From: Cenococcum geophilum 1.58
Taxonomy: Eukaryota > Ascomycota > Dothideomycetes > Gloniales > Gloniaceae
Reading direction: 5' to 3'
DNA length: 64,000 nt
Assembly: GCA_001692895.1 (NCBI GenBank)
Contig: KV748183.1
Location: forward strand, 2,170,001 to 2,234,000
The position numbers and the translations under genes were made by a program. Each line of letters opens with the position of its first letter. Position 1 is the stretch's first letter. Shown one piece after another: positions 11,285-20,959 of this stretch. The notes under the pieces were generated by a model. That model was given only the letters and a program-made list of their open reading frames with translations, did no database searches and was not told the origin of the DNA.

Positions 11285-12296
11285 ATGGGTCGCCGCCTTC
11301 CTGATGAAGTTGTTTATAGAATTAGGATTCGTATTGAAGCCAATGAGGACGTAGCAGCTATCGCAGCTGCAGTAAAAGTAGCTAAGAAGACGGTTTATAA
11401 GATGCGACTAAACCTTGACATTTGGGGCGAACCGTACGCGCCTCCTACCGTTGTTCTTAGGCGACCAAGAGCTCTACTACCTTACCAAGAAATGGTGAGG
11501 GATGATGTTATGGTGTTGAGGTTTTTGCTAACTGCTTATATAGAGGCTTCTTGACTACCTTGAAGATCAGCCTACCGCGTATCTAGATGAGATGCAGGCT
11601 TTCCTATTTAACGAATTTGACACCTAAGTCTCTATCCAAACTATCTGCCGTATTCTTGAGAGCGCTCGGTGGTTACGGAAGGCAGTTAGCGTTCGTGCAG
11701 CTGAGAGGAGCGCTCTCCTCCGTAACGCCTGGATTGGTATCTAAAAAAGCTGGACGGCAGAGCAGCTTGTATTTCTTAATAAGTCGGCAGCAAATAAGAG
11801 GACTGGTGATAGGAAGTACGGCTGGTCGCTAGAAGGGACTATATGTGGTGTAGCACGCCCACTTAAGAGGTTAGAGAGATGGAGCCTTCTACCAGCCTTG
11901 ATAGTTAACGGATATTTAAGCTACCTTATCTTTTAAGGCTTTATTACCTCCGAGATATTTAAAGCCTTTGTAGAGGAGCAGGTGCTTCCTAATTGTTCGC
12001 CATACCTAGGGCCGCGCTCAGTCCTTATTCTTAATAACGCCTCTATTTATAAGTCGACACGGCTTCAAGAGCTCTGCGAGTAGTATAGTGTTAAGCTCCG
12101 GTTTCTGCCACCCTACTCACCAGATTACAACCCCATTGAGGCTACGTTTAATGACGTTAAGGCTTAGATTAGAAGGAACCAGTGGCTGGTTAAGGACTTT
12201 AAGAGCTTTAAGAGCTTCCTATATTTTGCTGTTAGTTAAGTATATGGTATATATGCAGGAGCGCACTTCCGAGAGGCAGGATATATTGTAGATTGA
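11285..12296 (+). pseudogene. IS630/Tc1-like DDE transposase
   Basis: The start MGRRLPDEVVYRIRI opens a helix-turn-helix N-terminus (IAAAVKVAKKTVYKM). A +1 frameshift occurs near 11552, after which the frame runs to the TGA at 12294. The catalytic core shows LNKSAANKR at about 11773-11800, where the family has D-E-S, and LILNNASIY near 12025, where the family has D-N-A/G; both Asp residues read Asn. It closes with FLPPYSPDYNPIEATFNDVKA near 12105-12165, the hallmark P-Y-S-P-x-x-N-P-I-E block. Length of about 335 residues is normal for the family. The enzyme would cut and paste the element via its inverted repeats. Confidence 0.85.
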
Positions 12297-12314
12297 TAGA
12301 TTAATAGATAGCTA

Positions 12315-13829
12315 CTATCTTAGGCGCTTAAACTTTAAGATTAGAGGCCTAATTCTATATAGCGTTCCAATCTTAAAGCTGTAGTTCTCCCATTGCTCTA
12401 ACGTTATGCCTTTACCTGGCTTCTATAACTTTAGCGAGTTAATATTCCATTCTTCCTTTACTAACTTATCTTTAATTGGCTTTAAAATAGCCCTCTGCCT
12501 CTCGCTATTGAACTCTAGCTGGTAAGCCAGCCACTTAAAGAACTAGCTAAGTAGCTTAACTGGATCTGTTTCTGACTGAACGGGGCTTGAGTTTTAGGGT
12601 GCTTTGACATTTAAATATGGCGGAGGATATTGTTGAGGAAGGTAAGGATTTTGGCCTATAGATTTAAGCTCCTTTATAAGCATAACTGACGCTAGCTTCT
12701 TAATATGTGATATAGTAGAATTTTCCTTCTCTACCACCTGCTCCTTCTGGCTCTTCCAGCTTCTCTCTTTATAGCCGACTAAGCTGATAATGAGATGTTG
12801 CGACGGCTGCTTAATAGTAGAGTCACCTAAAAGGAGCTCCTTATTCCACTGCTGGAAGTTTTCTGCACTAATAGGATAATGGTTAATTGCGGTATTGGGC
12901 GAGTCGGGCAACTTCTTATTCTGCTAGCATGTCTTGCCTTTATTACGGTAATACATATTCGTACAAGGCCACCTATCTGCGATTGCTGGCATCCTATTGC
13001 TGGAGGCCTCCTCACCAGCAATTACGTTAGGGAGATTGGTAAGTTGAGCCTATATAGCTGTCCTTCTGCCCGCGGGCCTACTGCCTATATACTGACTTAG
13101 AGTTATAGCAGAAACCTAAGTCTCTGGCTCCTTCTCCTTAACTAAATATAAGGTAAAGTTTAAGGATAGAGACTTTGACGGCCAGCACCTATGCCACTCC
13201 TTAATTATAGCGAGAGCTCAATTAAGATCCTTACTCGACCGAATATCCTAAGGGTAGCAGTCAGCTTGCTGCGCCTTCTCGTAGGAGGTAATAGCTTAGA
13301 GCCGAGTGATCTTAAACTTCTGTGGTAATAGAAGAAGTACGGTCTCGTTCTGCCATTAATCCAGCTCGAAGTAGTATATATTTTTAGTGTTAAGAACATC
13401 TGATCTTGTGCTAGGGAGAGTATTCTTTTTACTACTCGCAACTGCCTTCTAAATACTTATAAAGCGTGCGGGCGGCAGCGGCGATGGCAAGCCTATATCC
13501 TTATCTTCCACCTCTACAAGCTCCTGGGTATTCTTATCCTCGCCCTTATTAACCTCATCTGCAGATGTAGGCTCTGCGGGCGTTGCCAGCGACGGCAATA
13601 GCGACGGCGATAGCGACGGTGACGGCGACGGCGATGGCGACGGTGACGGCAACGGTACTAGTATTGTCTTCTGCCTCTTCTTTGCCTTCTTTGCCTTCTT
13701 CGCCTTCCTTTTTACCTTCTTCTTAGGCGGCTGTAAGATAGCAGAAGCAGGCGCAGATTAAGCCCGCTTTCGTTTAGAAGGCTTTAGTGTACGGCCCGAC
13801 GATTAAGTAGGTAGCTGTCGGGGCGCCAT
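12315..13829 (-). pseudogene. Accessory protein of the IS630/Tc1-like element, function unknown
   Basis: From the ATG at 13829 (MAPRQLPT) one frame runs about 505 codons to 12315, broken only by TAG/TAA codons at sites where Gln or Trp would fit. Order: a Lys-rich basic stretch (KKKVKRKAKKAKKAKK), a Ser-Pro repeat (13449-13652), a middle region with a possible zinc-binding motif (W-P-C-T-N..N-K-G-K-T-C..N-H-Y-P-I-S, about 12860-12980), and a helical C-terminus (FFKWLAYQLEF..EEWNINSLKL) resembling small SAM-like helical domains. It converges on the transposase and lies inside the same inverted repeats. I do not recognise a named family. A DNA-binding helper or a captured host gene are both possible. 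Confidence 0.6.
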
Positions 13830-13925
13830 AAGTTGCAACACCAAGATTTCTATATAATTAACTTAACTAGGTAACGCGCTAGGTTTAATATTTAGGCACT
13901 TATAGTAGGTTGTTAACGCGTTATA

Positions 13926-14029
13926 GGTGGTTAAAATTGAAAGAATTACCCCGCATACAAATTTTGGTGGGGTGCGATGCGGCTCTTTCGGCTTGGCGAT
14001 TTTTACCGATATTTTGAGAACGGCTGTAA
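13926..14029 (-). repeat. Right terminal inverted repeat, about 104 bp
   Basis: Reverse complement of 11166-11269, ending CGGCTGTAA. The blocks GGTGGGGTGCGATGCGGCTC and TTTCGGCTTGGCGATTTTTA are shared. Differences are mainly C/T and G/A. Confidence 0.9.
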
Positions 14030-14190
14030 CATGCAATTTAACCAACTCGACACGCAATTAACTAACTTGACACGCATTTAACTAACTTAACACGCAATTT
14101 AATTAACTTAACACGCAATTAACCAACTTAATACGCAATTCGACCAACTTAATACGCAATTAACACGCAATTAACTAACTTAATATATTT
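14030..14190. repeat. 20-21 bp tandem repeat, ACACGCAATTAACTAACTTA
   Basis: Seven to eight degenerate units begin flush with the right end of the IS630/Tc1-like element. Neighbouring units differ by transitions and a partial unit occurs near 14160. The sequence from here to 14340 is otherwise featureless and TA-rich. Confidence 0.8.
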
Positions 14191-14344
14191 AAAAGTTAAA
14201 TAATACGCAGTTAACCTACTTAGCAACTTTAAAAGGTAACTATATTTCTTAACATGCAATTAAGGTAAAGTTATATGCTATATATTTAACTATTATATAT
14301 TATCTAATATAATCTTATACAATCTTATATAGTCTTATTACTTA

Positions 14345-14830
14345 GAGGCTTTGCACGAGGCTCTGCACAAGGCTCTACACGAAGCTCTACACGAAGCTCT
14401 ACGTACAGAGGCTCTGCACGAAGCTCTGCGCATAGAGGCTCTGCACGAAGCTCTGCGCATAAGAGGCTCTGCACGAAGCTCTGCACGAAGCTCTGCACGA
14501 AGCTCTGCACGAAGCTCTACACGAAGCTCTACGTACAGAGGCTCTGCACGAGGCTCTGCGCGAGGCTCTGCGTACGGAGGCTCTGCACAAAGCTCTGCAC
14601 GAAGCTCTGCACGAGGCTCTGCGCGAAGCTCTGCGTACGAAGGCTCTACACGAAGCTCTGCGTACGGAGCTCTACACGAAGCTCTGCACGAGGCTCTGCG
14701 CGAAGCTCTGCATACGGAGGCTCTACACGAAGCTCTACACGAAGCTCTATACGAAGCTCTACGTACAGAGGCTCTGCACAAGGCTCTGCGCGAAGCTCTG
14801 CGTACGGAGGCTCTACACGAAGCTCTGCAT
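14345..14830. repeat. 12-bp tandem array, GCTCTGCACGAA type (second locus)
   Basis: About forty units of GCTCTGCACGAA with the higher-order variant GCTCTGCGTACGGAG appearing every few units. It is the same unit and the same variants as in the foldback element at 5079-5330. All reading frames across it are open because the unit is a multiple of three, so the long frame on either strand is not evidence of a gene. Confidence 0.9.
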
Positions 14831-14960
14831 CGGGTCCCCGCTATATTCCTAATAGCGTCTACACGTGTCTCTGCCTATGTAGCCGCCTTATTTTTTACCC
14901 TTTCTTCCTTCCTTACATCCTCCCTACCTAGGGAGGCACTAGAACGGCAGCCAGTAGAGG

Positions 14961-15500
14961 ACCGTTGCTAGAACTAGATAACTATTGCTAGAACCAGACG
15001 ACCGTCGCCAGAACTAGACGACCGTTACCAGAACCAGACGACCGTTACCAGAACTAGACAACCGTTGCCAGAGCTAGACGACCGTCACTAGAACTAGACA
15101 ACCGTTGTTAAAGCCAGACGACTATCGCCAGAGCTAGATAACTGTCGCTAGAACTAGACGACCGTCGCTAGAACCAGACGACCGTCGCTAGAACCAGACG
15201 ACTATCGCCAGAGCTAGACAACTGTCGCTAGAACTAGACGACCGTCGCCAGAACTAGACGACTGTTACCAGAACCAGACAACCGTTACTAGAACTAGACG
15301 ACCGTCGCCAGAACCAAACAACCGTCTCTAGAGTTAGACGACTGTCGCTAAAACCAGACAACTATCGCTAGAGCTAGACAACCGTCGCTAGAACTAGACA
15401 ACCGTCGCTAGAACTAGACAACCGTCGCTAGAACTAGACAACCGTCTTTAGAGTTAGATAACCATCGCCAGAACCAGACGACTGTCGCCAGAGCTAGACG
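14961..15500. repeat. 20-bp minisatellite, CCAGAACTAGACGACCGTCG type
   Basis: About 27 direct units of 20 bp. Within units C/T and G/A alternate at fixed positions (AGACGACC or AGACAACC; CCAGAAC or CTAGAAC), consistent with RIP acting on a once uniform array. The period is not a multiple of three, so no protein frame is maintained. Confidence 0.9.
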
Positions 15501-15530
15501 ATAACGACTAGCCAGCGAATACTATAAACG

Positions 15531-15550
15531 ATTTGATTAATTAATCAAAT
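15531..15550. other. Perfect 20-bp palindrome between two minisatellites
   Basis: ATTTGATTAATTAATCAAAT is its own reverse complement. It lies between the 20-bp array and the 18-bp array. The role is unknown and it may simply mark a junction. Confidence 0.6.
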
Positions 15551-15584
15551 TAAGGTAGCATAGACAGGTAGGCATAAATAGGGA

Positions 15585-15965
15585 GATGCTAATAGGTAGG
15601 TAGATATAAATAGGTAGGTAGATATAGATAGGTAAGTAAATATAGATAGGCAAGTAAATGTAGATAGGTAGGTAGATATAGATAGGTAAGTAGATATAAA
15701 TAGGTAAGTAGATGCAAATAGGTAAGTAGATATAGATAGGTAAGTAGATGCAGATAGGTAAGCAGATATAAGTAGGTAGGTGATATAGACGGGTAGGTAA
15801 TATAGATAGGTAGATAGATATAAATAGGTAAGTAGATATAGATAGGTAAGCAGATATAGATAGGCAAGTAGATGCAGACAGGTAGGTAGATACAGACAGG
15901 TAAGCAGATGCGATGCAGACAGGTAGGCGATGCAGGCAGGTAGGTAAGTTAATAGGTAGATAGGT
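15585..15965. repeat. 18-bp minisatellite, ATAGGTAAGTAGATATAG type
   Basis: About twenty units built from GGTA and GATA tetramers with an 18-bp period. It reads as a Leu/Tyr/Thr hexapeptide repeat on the minus strand, which is an artefact of the period. It ends in GGTAGGTAAG variants near 15960. Confidence 0.85.
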
Positions 15966-16250
15966 AGAAGAGAACCATCGCTATATTATATTAAATTATC
16001 TAAAATAATAATATTTATTTTACTAGCCTTATAAATAGCTTTAAAGTAGCTTTTATTTATTTAAAATATGCTATTAGTATAAAAGAGGTAAATATAATTA
16101 TAGTTGCCAAATACGTAGATTACTAGCAGGTTGCGCGTAGGCTGCGTGTTAAAAAAACACGACATAGGCTAGTCGGTTAAGTTGCTAAATAACCTCAACT
16201 GCGCGCCAATTGCGTTAACCACTAACCATTGAGGCTATTGAAAGGGTACC
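15966..16250. other. Unassigned sequence between minisatellite and right inverted repeat
   Basis: TA-rich to 16110, then a more GC-balanced stretch. No reading frame, no tandem repeat. On the minus strand GCCTCAATGGTTAGTGGTTAACG near 16210-16235 looks like a tRNA A-box, but no B-box follows. Confidence 0.4.
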
Positions 16251-16266
16251 ATATTTTCCCGATGTA
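16251..16266 (-). repeat. Right terminal inverted repeat of the minisatellite-rich element
   Basis: Reads TACATCGGGAAAATAT on the minus strand. The next base on the plus strand resumes copia-1 integrase C-terminal sequence. Confidence 0.45.
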
Positions 16267-18890
16267 CTATAATTATATTAGAATTATAGTCGCCTTCTAG
16301 AGTACGTTAATTATAGTTCTCCTTTAGGGCATCTTTTAGAGTATCCTATAAAGGCTTAGAACTATTATCTTTATAGTAGGGTTTAATAATAGTTAAACGG
16401 AATTAAGTGGGTCTGTAAGGTATCTAAATAGTATAAGTTTAACTATTAATTATAATAAGTTAATATAGGCCTAACTATCCTCTCTTTTTACGCTATACGC
16501 GTACCTTAAACTAGAGTAGTAGATTAAGCGTAGTTAAGGTGTTTGGGCTATTTCTTATTCCTAGTATATTATTAACCTAGCGTATAGTGTAGAGATATTA
16601 TACCTCCTTTATTGCCTTATAGATAGCCTTAGCTTATTATATAATAGAGGGAGATAGTAAAAAATTATTAGTTATTTAAAGGTAGGCGCTAAAGGCTAGT
16701 AATATAGGTATAAGTCTATCTAGGCTAGTAGAATTGTTAATAGCTTTAATAGCTATATATAAGGTACGTTTTTCGCTAGCATCCTTTAGTTCTAAAGAGA
16801 TAATCTTATATACGTGGCGTAATAACGCGTAATATTACTCTAACTTTTTTATACTATTATATACCTTAATAGGGACTTCCTTAACCTTAATTGCTATTAC
16901 CTTTATTTATTATTAAAACTTTATAAATAAGAAGTTCTTTCCTATATTATAGATAATTTAATTAGGGGGTCCTAGGTAGACATTAATTTAGTATAATTAA
17001 AGGGTATCCTATACGTCCCTAGCTAATATATTCTTTAAGAAATATACGGCTTAAAAGGAGGTTAAGAAGTTAATAACTTAGAGTACTAGCTTGCCGCTAA
17101 GATATATAACGTTAACAATAATATAAAAGTTATAGTTATAGTTATTTTTAAGAATAAACTTAAATCGGCTAGGGGACTTCTAGTTTATTTAGTAGTAATA
17201 GTAGTACTTTATAAGATATTTAATTGCCTTAATTTTAACCTTATAGCCTACTTACTAGAGAACCTTAAGTAATTAGTAAACTAATAGGTAACCAAAACAA
17301 CGGTATAGTTGGCGTAACTTTAACTTAGTTAAATAGCTCTAAGCAACGCTCTTTTCTAGTTATTAAAGGAGTAATTAAGGGTAACCCTACTTGCGTATAA
17401 CAGGCATCTAATTATCTCCCTATATAAGTATATTCTTAAGGTTATTAAGCTTAACGTCTAATTTATTTATATTCCTAATGCAGAATAAAAATAAAGTATT
17501 TGCGGGAATAATATGGAAAGTAATATATCCTAAGGGGGTTTGGACCCTAATTATGCTAAAAGAGATTATAGTACCTTTGCTAAAATAAATTGTATATTAG
17601 CCTGCCGTTAATTAGTTAATCTAAATAGAGCTATTAAGCTACTAGAGAGCTTAAACTTAAGGTTCTCCTACAGCTCCTATATCCGGCATAATACTATAAA
17701 AGACGTTTATTAAGTATCTATTATTAAAGGAAAACGTAGAACTCTCCTTTAGCTTATTAAAGATATTTAATTTTATAATAGAATGGAGTGTAAATTAGTT
17801 ATTAAGAACAGCAACGGTTTATATACTATTTACCTTACTATATTTAGTAAAGTATTAGTTAGGAGAGTAGTTTTTAATTTCTATATCTATAAGGAGCTGT
17901 TTAACCTTATTAACCTTACCCTTAAAATTTTTTACGCCTTTATATTAAACTAGGAAGCTTTAAAAGTAGGCCGTAGTAACCTTATAATTTTTAACGTTTC
18001 TTATACTCTAATAAAACTTATTATATACCTCCTTTTGCTTATTAAGGGAGTATCTAGTTAACTAGTAATTTAGCTTCTTATAAATATAGCACTTTTTTTT
18101 AGTAATTACTTTAAAATAAACCTCTATAAGGACCTCTACGATTACCTTATAGTTAACGTTAATTATACCCTTTACCGTATTCCCTACTACAGCCACTATA
18201 TATTTAGTCAGTCTAGTTATAATTATATTAGTTAGGAATACTTAATTAGGTAGAGTTTTTAGTATAGAACTATTAAGATTCTTATATTTATATTATAGTA
18301 CTTACAGTAGAGCGTAGCTTGGTATATACTTTTTTTAACGTATTTATAGGTTTATATAGCGCTAAATTATACTTAAAAACGCTATAGTAGGCTAAGATAA
18401 CCTAGTCTCTTAGACTATTCTTATTTTAGTAAGTCTTAGTAAGGCTACGTTAGATTTTCTAGAGTTTATTAAAGAGTAGTTAAAGGCACTCTAAATAAGC
18501 CTTTATTAGGTTAGAAGTAATAACTTTTTAGAATATAATCTCCCGCTATTCGGATATATAAAGTTAACAATTCTTATTAGTTTTAAAGTAAGCTCTAGTA
18601 AGCTAAAGCATTATATTAAAGCTATAGTTTTTACCCGTAATATGGTTATAATAGAATATTACTACCCATCCCTTTAATATAATAGAGAAAGCGTAATAGT
18701 ACTAGTAGTATTAAATTCTAACCTTATTATAACAGTTATAAAAGACCTATAGTTTTGCTCTAAGTATATTATATAGTTTTCTTCTAAACTTCTTCTCTTT
18801 ATCTAAATATACCTTTATTAGATTCGTGACTTCTTATAGTAGAGGCTTACTAGTTAGTTAGAATGAGGAGTTAGAGGCAGCGGAGGAGGT
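16267..18890 (-). pseudogene. Copia-1 gag and integrase
   Basis: From about 18880 down, the frame gives a fungal copia Gag (ILKGWVVIFYYNHITGKNYSF near 18650, then ALYKPINTLKKVYTKLRSTV near 18340). The integrase reads at about 17480-16290: KYYYYYQINQKSPSRFKFTL, IIVNVIYLSGKPVLQVIN, VYLGPPN, FLFIKF, ISLELKDASEKRTLYIAIKAINNS. The acidic catalytic positions are largely lost (D read as N). It ends with a segment like the copia VVKPYY region at 16400-16300, right before the insertion point. It would process and integrate the element cDNA. RIP stops are dense. Confidence 0.6.
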
Positions 18891-18901
18891 AAAATAAGAG
18901 C

Positions 18902-18956
18902 ACCTTTAGGTAGGAGAGTACCTTTAGGTAGGAGAGTACCTTTAGGTAGGAGAGTA
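18902..18956. repeat. 18-bp repeat, three copies (CCTTTAGGTAGGAGAGTA)
   Basis: Three perfect consecutive copies just beyond the copia-1 gag. They may be a remnant of the lost LTR/leader side, but this is not provable here. Confidence 0.85.
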
Positions 18957-19410
18957 GCGTTCTAGGGGTTTTATTCTAAATTAAAGTTGCCTTTTAAAGA
19001 ATATAGGTTGGTTTTAGGTTTTTATAGTTAACGTATAATTTTAGCTTCCGTCTATACTAATAATAATAGCCTAAATATTACTAGTAATTAGGTTACCGTT
19101 TTTAATAATATATACCCTATTTCTATAGAGGAAGTCTTAAAATTTCTAAATAATATTAACATTTCTAAGTGCCTAGGCGTTAGCGGTCTATCCTATAAAA
19201 TCCTCCCTAAAATATTCCCACAGCTATAAATTGGCGTAGTGGCTATCTTAGTAGAATAGAATATGGTATAGAAGAAAGCTATTAACTTATTTTACGGTAT
19301 AAGTTATTATATTAATAGTAAATTTATTCTAATTTTTATTAATAAGTTTCGCGTATTAGCTACCCTTAGTAGTAAGAAGTCTTTCTAGTTATTTAGTACG
19401 TGTTTATAAC
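18957..19410 (+). pseudogene. Fragment of a LINE reverse transcriptase N-terminal region
   Basis: At about 19110-19240 the plus strand reads ISIEEVLKFLNNINISKCLG then SYKILPKIFPQL, the spacing of the fingers segment (T-x-E-E-V ... K-x-P-G-x-D-G-x-x-x-x-I/L-L-K) that opens LINE RTs. It is short and degraded. Downstream palm motifs are not found. The family is probable, the subfamily unknown. Confidence 0.4.
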
Positions 19411-19414
19411 AAGA

Positions 19415-19640
19415 ATCTATAATTATTAGGCTTAAGACTAGTTCTAGCCTTAAATTATAAAGACTTATAAAGCGTGTTATTCTGTATAATAGACGCAAGA
19501 ATCTATAATTTAGGAGAGGCTTAGGACTAGTTTTAGCCTTTTAGATCCTTAGATTTATAGAAGAGTTTTATTTAAAGTTTAGGACTAGTTCTAACCTTAA
19601 AAGACAGCTTTCTCTAGCATAAGTAGCACTAGTATAGTGG
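19415..19640. repeat. Degenerate repeat (AAGAATCTATAATT / AGGACTAGTTCTAGCCTT)
   Basis: Three diverged copies of a two-part block: AAGAATCTATAATT followed by GGCTTAAGACTAGTTCTAGC. They differ by transitions and small indels. No coding frame. Confidence 0.55.
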
Positions 19641-19793
19641 CTTATTTTTTTTTAGTGGAATACCTAGCTATTCTATAGTATAATAGTAAAGTTAACTACT
19701 AATTAGTATTGGTAATATAAGGTGATATTACGTATCTATAAGTTATAGGTAGTATAATAATTGTTATTCTATATCCCTCCTACTTAAGGAAGG

Positions 19794-19816
19794 GCGAGGA
19801 GCTTAAGGCTCCTCGC
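19794..19816. other. Hairpin GCGAGGAGC-TTAAG-GCTCCTCGC
   Basis: A perfect 9-bp stem with a 5-base loop, GC-rich in TA-rich surroundings. No T-run follows and no gene ends here, so a terminator role is not supported. Confidence 0.6.
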
Positions 19817-19836
19817 TACGCTAGTGCCGCGGCGAC

Positions 19837-19916
19837 ACGTAACAGCAACTTGCCTTATGTAACGGCAACTTACCTTACGTCACGGCAACTTCCCTTACGT
19901 AATAGTAACTTGCCTA
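19837..19916. repeat. 20-bp repeat, ACGTAACGGCAACTTGCCTT, four copies
   Basis: Four consecutive units with C/T and G/A differences. They lie immediately outside the point where alignment to the gypsy A family ends, so they may be what replaced the missing 3' LTR of gypsy A-2. Confidence 0.8.
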
Positions 19917-19984
19917 TATTCTTAACAGTTATTATTCTTTACTAAATAAGAAATGTATAGTATAATATAATATAATTAGATAAT

Positions 19985-20100
19985 TAGGAAATAAAATAAT
20001 AGAATAATAGGATAATAAAATAATAGAATAATAGGATAATAAAATAATAAAATAATAGAATAATAAAATAATAGAATAATAGAATAATAGAATAATAGAA
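19985..20100. repeat. AT-rich microsatellite-like stretch (AATAGAATAATAGGATAATA)
   Basis: Imperfect 10-bp AATAATAGAA-type units in the 3' part of gypsy A-2. A much shorter counterpart occurs in gypsy A-1 at 33890-33930 in the opposite orientation, so the array expanded in one copy. Confidence 0.75.
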
Positions 20101-20141
20101 CACTAGGGCCCTATAAAGACCTATAAAGATAGAAGTCCCCC

Positions 20142-20756
20142 CAAGGTAGGATACTAGATTTCCCTTACTATACCTTTTCTATTCCTTTAGCCTATGCCTT
20201 ACCGTCTCTACGACTTCTAATTAACTATAGATTGTAAGCGTTAAGCTACTGGTTTACCTACTAGCGAACCTTCTGTAAGTACTCTTTATACTAGCTTATA
20301 GCTATTACTAATCCTACTAAACGCCGTCTAGGCTCCCCCGCTATTTATAAGGTACTTCTTTAGCCTTACTTAAACCTATTTACCTCCGCTATACTAAGCG
20401 CGTAGCTACTACTAGGTAGGCTACCTACGGTAAGTAGGCTAACCGCAATTACGGCTACTACTAATAACTAAATAAGTTATACTAAGCAGTAAGTCTATAT
20501 ACCTTAGTTTAGGTTCTAATAGCTAATAGGACTAGGTCCCTAAGGCCTTTATAGCCGCCTAAATAAACTCCTTACGCTTATTAACTAGGCTAAGCGCCGT
20601 TATATTACTAGCGGGGATATAGCTAACCTTAACGCTCGCGTTACCGCCGCCTAGAAATCCATTATAAAGGATATTAAGGCCTTAGTATATACTAGCTCTA
20701 AGTACGGTCTCTACTAGCGCCTAAAAGGTAAAGATATCCCCCTACTTTAAGTATAG
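20142..20756 (+). pseudogene. Antisense ORF of gypsy A-2, first part
   Basis: This frame runs opposite to gypsy A-2 pol, in its 3' region. Codons starting at positions divisible by 3 give LIAITNPTKRRLGSPAIYKV (about 20300-20360), GRLPTVSRLTAITATTNN, then YSRLNKLLTLIN and SGDIANLNARV (20610 on), with stops only where Gln or Trp fit. The counterpart in gypsy A-1 (26077-26991, minus) reads the same protein in one frame. It continues at 34246 after the A-1 insertion. The start codon is uncertain (an ATA at about 20142 could be a RIP-altered ATG). Function unknown; helical and basic in this part. Confidence 0.55.
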
Positions 20757-20959
20757 TATTAGGCTATAGAGACGCACTAGCCGTAACCAGCTTAGCGCAG
20801 GTAAGGCGCAGGCGAGGCGCCTATAAAACGTAGTCGCCCTATATTAGAGAACAGCAGAATTTAGTTCTATAGTTCTACTTTATTAAAAACTAGATACTCT
20901 TTACATTCCGCTACTATTATTATATTACTATATGCCCTAAGGACCTTAGTGTCCTAACA
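20757..20959 (+). repeat. Gypsy A-1 5' LTR (203 bp)
   Basis: TATTAGGCTATAGAGACG to CTTAGTGTCCTAACA; the TG...CA ends are TA...CA after RIP. It contains a TATAAAA box at 20822-20828, the likely promoter core. Confidence 0.9.

Larger units (their letters stand above)
11166..14029 (+). mobile_element. IS630/Tc1-mariner-like DNA transposon with two convergent genes
   Basis: A 2.86 kb element bounded by long, nearly perfect inverted repeats of about 104 bp that start TTACAGCCGTTCTC. It encodes a DDE transposase on the plus strand (11285-12296) and a second protein on the minus strand (12315-13829). The two stop codons are about 18 bp apart. A TA duplication is not visible at the ends (left flank CGTAA, right flank CATGC). 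Both genes carry stops at Gln/Trp positions, so the copy is dead. The inverted repeats stay well matched, suggesting a younger insertion than copia-1. Confidence 0.8.
11103..16266. mobile_element. Inverted-repeat element filled with minisatellites, inserted in copia-1
   Basis: The two ends carry a 16-bp inverted repeat, TATATTGGGAAAATAT at 11103-11118 and ATATTTTCCCGATGTA at 16251-16266 (two differences, both transitions). They lie exactly where copia-1 is broken, which supports an insertion. Apart from the IS630/Tc1-like transposon inside (11166-14029), the content is four different tandem arrays. Flanks carry related ATAGTTAT and ATAATTAT strings, but a clean target duplication is not resolved. 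No gene of its own is seen. It could instead be a composite of several repeats. Confidence 0.4.
9935..18890 (-). mobile_element. Copia-1: Ty1/copia retrotransposon remnant, split in two
   Basis: Two minus-strand pieces belong together. The piece at 16267-18890 gives gag and integrase and stops just after the integrase C-terminal VVKPYY-like segment. The piece at 9935-11090 starts just upstream of the RT and ends in the RT/RNase H connection. The 5.2 kb between them is a separate inverted-repeat element, so the two pieces are one element broken by insertion. No LTR was found at either end. RIP stops are dense. Confidence 0.6.

Noticed and set aside
13205..13441. 78-codon minus-strand frame in the IS630/Tc1-like element
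   Set aside because: Out of frame with the accessory gene frame that runs coherently from 13829 to 12315.
14351..14971. A 206-codon open frame, the longest in the window
   Set aside because: It is the translation of the 12-bp array (ALHEAL repeat). Several frames on both strands are open for the same reason.
14961..15500. CRISPR-like regular array
   Set aside because: Units are contiguous 20-bp repeats with no unique spacers, and the context is eukaryotic.
15589..15867. 92-codon Leu/Tyr/Thr-rich frame on the minus strand
   Set aside because: Translation of an 18-bp minisatellite; no sequence complexity beyond the repeat.
16205..16240. tRNA- or SINE-like A-box on the minus strand (TGGTTAGTGGTTAACG)
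   Set aside because: No B-box, no cloverleaf and no repeated copy in the window.
19794..19816. Hairpin as transcription terminator
   Set aside because: No T-run and no gene upstream; rho-independent terminators are not expected in a fungal nuclear genome.
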